Under the pieces are notes generated by a model. It worked only from the letters and a program-made list of their open reading frames with translations. It was not told the origin of the DNA and did not search any database. A program made the position numbers and the translations under genes. From assembly GCA_965243615.1 (NCBI GenBank), contig CBDEVO010000003.1, forward strand, positions 6,448,001 through 6,512,000: a stretch of 64,000 bases of DNA. The letters are read 5' to 3'. Position 1 is the stretch's first letter; each line of letters starts with the position of its first letter. This document shows positions 11,001-16,905 of the stretch, piece after piece. The DNA is from JAJEEA01 sp965243615 (GTDB lineage Bacteria; Acidobacteriota; Vicinamibacteria; Vicinamibacterales; UBA8438).

Positions 11001-11482
11001 GTGAGCGGGTGGTCGAGTTGTGCAGGAAGGACGCGACGCACGCGCTCGGGCGCGCGCCAACGACCGCAGGCGACCTCCGGATTTGGTGTACCGCGTCTCC
11101 GTCCGGCACTCCAATCGAAGTTTCGCGGCCGGGACAAATTGTTGGCTGCGACATTTCGGTTCGTGCGGCCGGGGATGGCCATCATGGACTTGGGCTTCCC
11201 GGCCTCTTACTCACGCCGACCGCGTGGTTTGTCGGTGCGCTTAGTCTGAGGCCCGCTGGCGACTTCTGTCTTGCTGACGACAACGGGCCGTGCCTCGGGT
11301 TGGTTACTTGGCGAACTGAGTATGAGAATAGCGACTATTACCTCGCGTGGCCTCGGCTGACCGGCTCCGGGCTAGTACTTCGGGGTGACACCTTCGATCG
11401 TCTGGTTCACATTGCCGACGGGCTGTTGTCGTTCCGTGATTTTGTTTCTGGGTCGCCCGGGCTAGGGAACCGGACATCATGA
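5018..11482 (+). CDS. Giant Cap4-like nuclease-STAND NTPase (Avs-like antiviral protein)
   Basis: A 2154-residue protein. The N-terminus (about residues 18-75) reads GYEYQ, then DTKFVPDDVFDDL and SQFKH, the E/D...QxK layout of DUF4297/Cap4-type PD-(D/E)XK nucleases. A P-loop NTPase follows: GPPGQGKS at 323-330, a Walker B-like LVVDGLD with D421 and D424, and a sensor-like TLIVLSQAG. The remaining 1500 residues are helical, without recognisable enzymatic motifs, as expected for the repeat-type target-sensing part of STAND proteins. This order (nuclease, NTPase, long sensor) is that of antiviral STAND (Avs) proteins, which recognise phage proteins and then degrade DNA. The protein is longer than usual Avs members. 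Its base composition is visibly less GC-rich than the flanks, and it lies alone between two direct repeats, both signs of transfer. The start is uncertain (ATG 5018, or 5048 in frame). Exact subfamily is not assigned. Confidence 0.75.
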   Translation: MSPTHDHSPAMPLAPAHRGYEYQDLLVAARLVDLLLGTVLNCRVDTKFVPDDVFDDLTTVDSAGLRERSQFKHTQRDGPPLSLATFANDKRGLRLDRVIRTALADRDGPGAAATDLLFRIVLPDAPPTDPRMVALLAPAHPDPGPFLPGMHSLRMRFRPDALRLESRSTAPRPTNTTIPIAFPQIPVEALDPTDFDWICEHLVLEIAAPPASLDLTDPGPAEQLLIHRVQTEVGAGVYPNAGRAPVDVAEALIRCARAARQGSPPPTRTELLRRTQLRSDFGAVARANPVDHRVAIPRSTAVATLAQQVTAAARDGHNVLLVGPPGQGKSWLCHQLLARLSTDAWLVAEHYCYLGHADGHVLPRVRAETVFGSLLRWLSEHDPDLVADQRPRFAADEHALENAVARARRSAPDRPVALVVDGLDHVTRIAAAAPGADPSLLLAEAFAALRLPPGSTLIVLSQAGTHLAPLTSAGAITLRLPPLTDAELRALAAKRGLVTGPPDTSHSPPAEPLLTDEEDIREFIKALSSRSAGNALYATYLCREALRDVTTMAAPSATLRRLPQFDGSLLNYYHHIYSSLGDGAWVADIIALLDFPVIRDDLKAIRPDSAHRVDRAFEVLRPVLSERATHGGARIYHESFARFLRLPFQDDVDARTALLGHIIGWLEEKGLLEDWRAFHHLLPTLSDANQPRRVVDIVDADFVVKAIAAAFPAAAILRNLAVAVGCAARSDDWPAVARYVEMGRSAEAYQEERFESAIVGFADVLGTLFGPDTLAMRLLHDGRPVMNARSGLQMCAALDELGAVAPWPEYMRAFVKEADHDNTIHGEHSDRAVAMARLRGRLRLASLGHADSPSDSSTQLDIHDADARRHLYAPIDTDKLAQHLDEAQLPAAGVCRAILHTLGLSTLLELLPKLALPGDFYLALAESAANGHVSDSGTDALSWASLAAECGVRSGQNFRLIALGVRPEQLALPPSMPEARAALLDLTTRVQDSPLGRDSAPVGAWIDACTVAARTDAFGLSAAEARLDGPGWYYCWLRFAIALVIAETEGPDSRSDSALRALRILTEVQDPFLGNPRACDLYSIESLIHMTIERAVTLLDDRTWAEGLACLHRVCDAISTTIDGEIGGPIRRDNLLHLTVRTATPTRWTSARDFVLREIETGGGRRYYSDLAEYRLLAARLALVADDAVEARRHWEDACRLLVAYGWHKDSTVYEVLDPLPTLIALDPARGRASVAKLQPLCERLPQHTDGRGTRRVPSRWWQLLAAADPCALAHLVQLELLASCNEPDWVLHGAISDLWRTWHRQAEPSVAAALRLVLEEPLEEDDSAALARLADVAARVHRTPLSALLVRSLARLDERAVRYSTSDSDDLLARDRERIRALNLIAERAGAPRVGPLPMQPGRTADAHTTTTESARQVTVSYGPDPAAMPFPTGLRGVAAAARAWRERPYDSPECDWSVARFANLLGYRLIELVEAGRSGDAETALRVVADACRFSDQSGLLRQLADGLARYGYRRAAGLAYTLTWTRARGAGGWNAFGGQTELESLRRAAELDQGLALSIVGDEIERVVSQGQATNGIAQALVHAFAQGGLGASPSLAFDIWDQAFVVIADRAPRVAPADDPEPAYEAPVADPGDACLGDIDAAFARATVATLAHAGRERKRRAFLATEFLLAERPAAIAPAIETALLTLSDPATLTWLLRVIEVRRETATMVVTACQPALTRLAGRPHLTVRALARRLLPGCDLPLPLPSDPDLPLLDRLVVSPPEPISTGPPDPEDTKPDEVVDALAGVRLARAERLLPRLRSAVIGRLGAVLGSDAHGRRMRGQFRAYADSVRRRGPDVFLASCEAVEDAVQLAAAGARAARLMNAQPLTAPVEFEQMLADALLDDPTLPLAVENTRCPRPDIPPPPLRDDPLWHELFARREDDGAGGVAAGGAGHADHGLLATLTIAAHEDVPVVTGGQYDGWRLVATIERRLLRGPHVSDTVEEVAVRERVVELCRKDATHALGRAPTTAGDLRIWCTASPSGTPIEVSRPGQIVGCDISVRAAGDGHHGLGLPGLLLTPTAWFVGALSLRPAGDFCLADDNGPCLGLVTWRTEYENSDYYLAWPRLTGSGLVLRGDTFDRLVHIADGLLSFRDFVSGSPGLGNRTS

Positions 11483-11879
11483 ACACACCGGACGTCCGGT
11501 CGCCCGTCGCGACGGGCGCGCTTGAGCCCTACGTTGGTGTCCGAGACGACGAATTGGACCCGTGCAAGCCGCCGGCCTCCGGAACCGATCCAGATCTCAG
11601 GCAAACTCCAGAGAGTCCCGGATTTATTGGCATAAACTGTAGTCCGTGTGGGTCCGAACGGGTCGGAAATCGGCTGGCAGAGCCCGAAACGGCTGGCAGT
11701 ACGGCTGGCAGACTCGGAACCCCTGCCGGCCGGTACGCCACCACGCATTGACCTCTGCCGCACGTCCGCTACGTCCCGGGAAGTTCTCGCTGAACTCGCG
11801 TCCGAAGCCGAACTCGACCCCCTGCCCGCCGTGCTCGGCCGGCACCTCGCGGCACGCCCCGCTCAGCGGCGGCCGCTCG
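11483..11879. other. Gene-free region with a second boundary module
   Basis: Downstream of the giant gene there is no coding frame of natural composition. It contains a short segment at about 11572-11590 resembling the anticodon arm of tRNA-Arg(CCG) (GGCCTCCGGAACCGA). It also contains the diverged boundary sequence at about 11610-11682 and the right copy of the 29-bp repeat. Confidence 0.4.
11683..11711 (+). repeat. 29-bp direct repeat, right copy (att/arm-site-like)
   Basis: Identical to 4244-4272. Together the copies bracket the giant nuclease-STAND gene, giving a cassette of about 7.4 kb. Confidence 0.7.
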
Positions 11880-12250
11880 ACCGGCGCGGTCGCGGCGCTG
11901 GTCAGCGCCTCCCCGTGGCCAGCGTCCTCGGTGAAGCTCTCCCGGCACCTTGATCCGCTTGACCGCGTCCGCGGCCAGCGAGCGTTTTAGCGGCTCCGTC
12001 GCGTCGGCGATGTCGGCCTCCGCGCCGCCATCGGTCCCCGACCCAGTGGAAGGCGAAGCCCCCGGCCCGCTCGCCGGCGTCCTCGGCGCCGTCCGTCGAC
12101 GCCGTCAGCGTTCCCCACCGCCGCTTCCCCCGCAATCGCCAGCGCCCCAGTGGCGGGCCGCTTGCACCGGCTCGTGCTCCCGGCCGCGCTCGCCGACCAC
12201 GGCCCGCACCAGTCGCCGCGCGTGCGCCCCGAGTTGATGCACTGGACCGC
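11880..12250. repeat. Diverged long direct repeat, copy 1 (decayed, non-coding)
   Basis: This stretch aligns by eye over about 370 bases with 12465-12770. Shared blocks include GTCAGCGCCTCCCCGTGGCC, GACGCCGTCAGCG and GAGTTGATGCACTGGACC, in the same order. Neither copy has an intact frame. It may be a decayed duplicated gene of the former element. Confidence 0.5.
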
Positions 12251-12464
12251 AATACGGCCGGAGCGTCCCGCTCGCCGGCGTGTAGTCTTCGTCCGCAACG
12301 CTGAACGCACTCGTGGCCGCCAACTCAGCGCGACTGCAAGGGTCGGTACCGGGGCGCCGCCCTTTTCCACCCGCGCATCGGTTGCGAAGATGCCGACCGG
12401 GCAATCACCGTCACCGACGCCGTGTTCGACAGCTCCCTGCCCGCGTCGGTCGACGGGCGTGCGC

Positions 12465-12770
12465 CGTCGCGGCGATGGTCAGCGCCTCCCCGTGGCCGGC
12501 TTCGCCCGGCACCCTGTGATCCGTTTGACCGCTTCCGCGAGCGTTTAGCAGGCTCCATCGCGCCGCCGATGTCGGCCCCGCCCCGCCGTCGATCCGCGAT
12601 CGACGCCGTCAGCGGCCGCCCCACCGGCGCTTCCCGCGCAATCGCCGGCGCCCCCGTGCCGGACCGGTTGGCCCGGCTCGCGCGCCCGGCCGCACACGCC
12701 GACAATCACGGCCACCCCCGTTGCAGCGCGTGCGCCTCGAGTTGATGCACTGGACCAGAAACGCGGCCGT
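12465..12770. repeat. Diverged long direct repeat, copy 2 (decayed, non-coding)
   Basis: Second copy of the sequence at 11880-12250, ending with the same GAGTTGATGCACTGGACC block (12738-12755). It runs into the remnant of a tyrosine recombinase, so the duplicated material may have belonged to the same integrase gene or its att region. Confidence 0.5.
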
Positions 12771-12836
12771 CACAGATGCGACGGCTGAACCGCGCGGACT
12801 TCCCCCGTTTCCCGTACGTCTCCGTCCCCCAGAAGC

Positions 12837-13105
12837 GTGGTCGCCCCGCCGCGGTGCCGCCGCTGGAGGACGCGGACACGCCGGCACGCACCTTCATCGA
12901 CAGCGACGCGTTCGGCGCCTAGTCCCCCGCCGAGTCCGAACAAGACCATCCCCACGGCCGCTCCGGAGGGCGAACCTCGCCCCTTCATGCTGTATCAGAT
13001 CCGCCACTCCTTCGCGACGTGGCGCCACACCGCGACCGACCTCCCGACATCCAGGACCCGTGCGGGCACACGGACCCGACGACAACGAGGACCGACGCCG
13101 CACCG
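12837..13105 (+). pseudogene. Remnant of a phage-type tyrosine recombinase (integrase)
   Basis: In one frame PFMLYQIRHSFATW is readable at about 12981-13023: the box II R-H of tyrosine recombinases in its usual RHSFATW setting. In the next frame DIQDPCGHTDPTT follows at about 13050-13090, matching the conserved LGH-T segment shortly before the catalytic tyrosine. The two parts are split by a frameshift, upstream frames contain stops, and no start is recognisable. It is a dead integrase, presumably the one that built part of this island at a tRNA site. Confidence 0.7.
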
Positions 13106-13253
13106 ACGCCTGTCAGGCGCTAGCGCCAACATGACAGGACGCCGTGGCCACTTGAAAAGGACCCCTGAGCACTCCGAAACGGCGCTCTCCTGGCGATGAC
13201 CGCACGAGGCGAGCCGCCGTCGTCTCGTCGCCCGAGCCAGGGAGGACGCGAAG

Positions 13254-13530
13254 GTGATCAGGATGACCCAATGGGCCGCGATCCGGCACCCGCATCTGCT
13301 GGACGGAGTGCCGAAGAAGGAGATCGCCCGACAGTTGAAGCTGCGCGTCAAGACCGTGCGCCGCGCCATCGCCCGGTCGACGCCACCGGTGCGAGTGTGG
13401 CCGCCGCCGCCCAGCGCCCTGGACCCGTAGCGCAAGCCAATCACGCAGGGACTGCGCGACGAGCCCAAGGTGACCGCGAAGCGGTTTCGCCGGCCGCCAG
13501 ACTCAGGCGCGAAGCCGGCGCCGCCGCACA
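13254..13530 (+). pseudogene. IS21-family IstA transposase remnant
   Basis: From the GTG at 13254 the reading begins MTQWAAIRHPHLLDGVPKKE and continues IARQLKLRVKTVRRAIA, the helix-turn-helix N-terminus of IS21 IstA transposases. An in-frame TAG stops it at 13428-13430. The next codons still read LRDEPKVTAKRFRR, as in the family. The rest of istA and the istB ATPase are missing, so only a fossil of the insertion remains. Confidence 0.7.
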
Positions 13531-13709
13531 ATCCGGCCGTGGGGACGAAGCGAGGCCGGCCCGGCAATCAGGGAGGGGACATACTTCCCGCGGGAGAAGC
13601 CGAGGACGGGAAGGGGTGGGGCGGCGCGGAGCCGCACGGTCCTCGACATGGCGCGCCGCATGGCGGTCGACGTGTGATTTCCAGAATGTTCCAAATCTCC
13701 CGCATGCGC

Positions 13710-14984
13710 CTACTGTCCGACGAACGGCGGCACCATCGCCAGCGTCTCCGCCTGCACCAACACTACGCAGCTCCGCCGTGCTCTAGTAATCGCGTTGTAC
13801 AGAAGTCGCCTTTTCTGCGCGTCGTCGTTCGGAACCGTGTACGGCCACACCACGGCGACATGGTCAAATTCCCGGTTCTTGGCTTGCTGAATCGTCATGG
13901 CACGAAAGCTGGCCTCCGTGCGCACGCCGTAGTGTCGCCGCGTCGCCAGCTCTCGTCTCATCCGTTGTCGGATCTCCTCACCGGCAACTCTCTCAACACC
14001 CAGCACACTGCTTCGTCGGCGTATCCAATCACGCAAGCTCTTTACCGCGGGCACACCGCCGTGAGCCTCCATACGTTCCACTGCCTCGTTGATCGTACAT
14101 CGTGCCGGAATCGCCAGAGCTTTCCATAATGCATCCGACTCCGCCTCGCCGCTGCTTTCCCAGCGTAATGGAAACGGACCGTTTCGCTTCTTTCCAAGTG
14201 CGTTGGAAGCCACCGATTTAACCACGGCCTCCGCGAAGCCCCGGCGTGCCGGTGTAAGCACGACCACACTTCCGCCACGTCGCCAAGCGATGAAATTCGC
14301 CAACCAGGTCGCTGCATGATTTGGGTGACCCGGTGTCACCACTACCTTGAACCGTTTGCCGCTCGCCTTCACACTTCGCCCGTCCCGCACGGCTCGTGCT
14401 GCATTAAGTAGCTCCACGTCCTCTGTACGATGACATGTGCACAATTCAATCGGCTCGCATACGTGCCACAACCATTCTCCAATTGGCATCGGGCGCAGCG
14501 CCGGGTTGAGACATTGAAACTCATCGAATGCAACCAGCACGTGACACGCGTTCGCAGTCTCCCGGATCATTTCCGACCGCTCAACGCTCAGGTCTTGCGC
14601 TTCATCTACCACAACGAACGGATAAGATGCGACGACCCACGATTTCACGACCGGCCGCGCCAGCAGGGCAGCAGCAGCTCCACAGACCGCATCATAATCG
14701 TCGTCGGCGGGAACGCCGCAACCGAGATGCTCAGCAAGCGACCGCCAACGCTGACAGAGGCGCCGCGCGAAGCTATCCACCGTCACGGCTTGGAACCGCC
14801 CGACCAATGCGCGAATGTCCCGCAGGCGTATATCCAGTCGTCGTCTCGAGCCGTGCATGAACGTCAGGGCCAAAACCCGTTCATGAGGACTTAACGCGCG
14901 TCTATCAACCTGAGTCGTGAGGTGCGCCATCAGGTTGTGTGTTTTCCCCGTTCCGGCGGGGCCTTCGAACGCCGTTACTGGCAT
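13710..14984 (-). CDS. gajB: Gabija GajB, UvrD-like superfamily 1 helicase
   Basis: About 424 residues with helicase signatures: Walker A GPAGTGKT at residues 8-15, DEAQDL motif II (FVVVDEAQDL), and a late motif VI-like YNAITRARRSCVVL. The ATG at 14984 is chosen because the P-loop then falls at the N-terminus as usual. It overlaps the end of gajA by 10 bases, implying translational coupling; a longer frame from 15032 is open but unlikely. In the Gabija system GajB senses or processes DNA termini with its NTPase and works with the GajA nuclease to cut invading DNA. It is slightly shorter than the roughly 490-residue reference protein. Base composition is less GC-rich than the flanking chromosome. 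Confidence 0.88.
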   Translation of the reverse strand: MPVTAFEGPAGTGKTHNLMAHLTTQVDRRALSPHERVLALTFMHGSRRRLDIRLRDIRALVGRFQAVTVDSFARRLCQRWRSLAEHLGCGVPADDDYDAVCGAAAALLARPVVKSWVVASYPFVVVDEAQDLSVERSEMIRETANACHVLVAFDEFQCLNPALRPMPIGEWLWHVCEPIELCTCHRTEDVELLNAARAVRDGRSVKASGKRFKVVVTPGHPNHAATWLANFIAWRRGGSVVVLTPARRGFAEAVVKSVASNALGKKRNGPFPLRWESSGEAESDALWKALAIPARCTINEAVERMEAHGGVPAVKSLRDWIRRRSSVLGVERVAGEEIRQRMRRELATRRHYGVRTEASFRAMTIQQAKNREFDHVAVVWPYTVPNDDAQKRRLLYNAITRARRSCVVLVQAETLAMVPPFVGQ

Positions 14985-16789
14985 TGCTTGAAAACCAACC
15001 TCGGCAGGGGCCCGTCCTGGACCGTTTCCCAATGCGGGTCATCCGTTCCCATCGCCGCGTTCGCGATGGCGTCCAGCATCGTGCATGCTCGCTGTACGCA
15101 GGCCGGACTGTCCGCGAGTATATTTGCGACAGTTTCGTACGCGACGATGTCGCCCTTCGCTCCACCATGCGTGCGATCGTTCGACTTTAGACGGGCCACT
15201 AGCGCTTCCCGGTCCAATGGTGCTCCGTCAAACTCCTGCTCCATGCGGGCCATCACCGATTTCTCATCGGCCGAAATAATCCATCCAACTAGGTCCTCCA
15301 TCGTCCAGCCATTCGGCCACTGCAGTACCATTCTGGCCACAGGGGTTCGGTCGGCTAGGTCCCGGGCGTACCTATCTCCATCCGTATCCCCGTCGACCAA
15401 TGCGATGATCGCAGGATGGGCTTGGTTGAGGACGTCACATGTGTCCCCGATGCGAGAGTCGCTCGTCGGAACCACGCCGATGCGACTGCCAAAAAGACAG
15501 GGGATCTCGGAATCGACACCCAATTCGACCGCTCTCGTCAGTAGCGTGAGCCAGTCGAAGTCCAGTTTGCCTTCCGGCACCAGCACGTAGTCGCTCATCA
15601 TGGCGGCCACTACATCGACACGGTTGATCTGGTAGAGCTTTCGAATAGCGTTTATTGCATCCCGGCCGAGCGGTCGCTCAAGCAATGGCCGCGCTTTCAG
15701 TGTTCCATCGTCATTTCGAATTACAAGTAGGTCCGTGGCTTCGCAGTAGCCCGCAACTAACGGAGAGTGCGTGGAGACGATTGTCTGGGTTGAAAGAGAC
15801 TGCAGGCGCGAGAGTACGCGTCGTTGAGCGGCTGGCGGGAGATGGAGTTCAGGCTCTTCAAGAGCCATACAAAAGCTCTCGCCTTGTTCCGTACGTCTTT
15901 TGCAGAAATGCAAGAGGAGGAAAAGGCTCTGGAGAGAGATCAGCCCGCTCCCCTGTCGCTTTGAGGGTGTCACGTGTCCCTTTTCCGTCACGAAGTGAGG
16001 AACGATGGATTCGAGGACGCCGGCGCTGTCGGTTGCGGTTAAGCGAAGGCGCAGCGGATTGTTGCGCCCAAGGAGTGTGATGATCTCCGAATTGACTTGC
16101 TCCACAATCGGCCGTAGCTGAGGATCGTCTTCAAGCGGTTGCCCTGGCGAGCGCAGGGAGTCGCGCTCGGCAAGAACGGTCTCTGCGGGCAGACCCCCGC
16201 CAGAGCGTACGACTCGCTTGAACAATTCAGAACTGAAGGAGAGCATGCGGTCCCATGATCTCGCCGCTGGCATGAGAAAGAACCCCACGTCGCGGATGAG
16301 CGTTGTGGGTACCGACACGAATCCCTCTTCCGCGAACACATCCCCGTGGTGATCGTCGTGGAAGTACCGAGCTGTTTCGACCTCGAGGTTGTCGCGGTCG
16401 AACCGCGCAGCGAAAGCAAGCTGGCACGCTAGTACCTGGCTGCTCGACGTTGGTTCCGGCGCAACGTCGCTTGTTTCGGGGTCGAACCACTTCGGCACAC
16501 CCCGACCATCGCGGAACCACTCAGGATGCGCCGCGAGGTCGCCTGGCTCGAACCCCGTTATAGTTGCAATTATGCGTATGCGGTCGGCTGGTTGCGGGTT
16601 CGATCCGAAGAAATCGTGTTCCGTCAAGGTGCGTACGAGACGTTCCCGGCCGAGCACGAGCGCCAGTGCCTCGATGATCGTCGTCTTGCCGCTGTTGTTT
16701 GGGCCGATAAGCACGGTGTGATCGCGAAAATGCACCCGTCCCGATCGGATTCCCCGGAAGTTCTCGATGGTGAGTGACGCAACGCGCAT
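14975..16789 (-). CDS. gajA: Gabija GajA, OLD-family ATPase-TOPRIM nuclease
   Basis: A 604-residue protein. The ABC-type ATPase half has Walker A GPNNSGKTT at residues 29-37, Walker B LEEPELHL at 310-317 and the switch histidine in STHSP near 341. The TOPRIM nuclease half has the glutamate in VPEGKLD at about 406 and the acidic pair in ALVDGDTDGD at 464-472, followed by a C-terminal helical region. This is the class 2 OLD nuclease layout, and with an adjacent UvrD-like helicase it defines Gabija, an anti-phage system whose complex nicks and degrades phage DNA when nucleotide levels fall. The ATG at 16789 lies 116 bases after the stop of the methyltransferase-nuclease gene on the same strand, so all three may share a transcript. 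All key catalytic residues appear present. Confidence 0.92.
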   Translation of the reverse strand: MRVASLTIENFRGIRSGRVHFRDHTVLIGPNNSGKTTIIEALALVLGRERLVRTLTEHDFFGSNPQPADRIRIIATITGFEPGDLAAHPEWFRDGRGVPKWFDPETSDVAPEPTSSSQVLACQLAFAARFDRDNLEVETARYFHDDHHGDVFAEEGFVSVPTTLIRDVGFFLMPAARSWDRMLSFSSELFKRVVRSGGGLPAETVLAERDSLRSPGQPLEDDPQLRPIVEQVNSEIITLLGRNNPLRLRLTATDSAGVLESIVPHFVTEKGHVTPSKRQGSGLISLQSLFLLLHFCKRRTEQGESFCMALEEPELHLPPAAQRRVLSRLQSLSTQTIVSTHSPLVAGYCEATDLLVIRNDDGTLKARPLLERPLGRDAINAIRKLYQINRVDVVAAMMSDYVLVPEGKLDFDWLTLLTRAVELGVDSEIPCLFGSRIGVVPTSDSRIGDTCDVLNQAHPAIIALVDGDTDGDRYARDLADRTPVARMVLQWPNGWTMEDLVGWIISADEKSVMARMEQEFDGAPLDREALVARLKSNDRTHGGAKGDIVAYETVANILADSPACVQRACTMLDAIANAAMGTDDPHWETVQDGPLPRLVFKQCQ

Positions 16790-16905
16790 TGACGTCCTCT
16801 GTTCCCCTCGTCGGCACCCTGCTTCGGCAGCGAGCCGACCTGCTTTTCCGTGTACCGCGCCTCGGTCACTTGGGTCTTGAGAGAAGAGTTGGCCGGTTGC
16901 TGACC

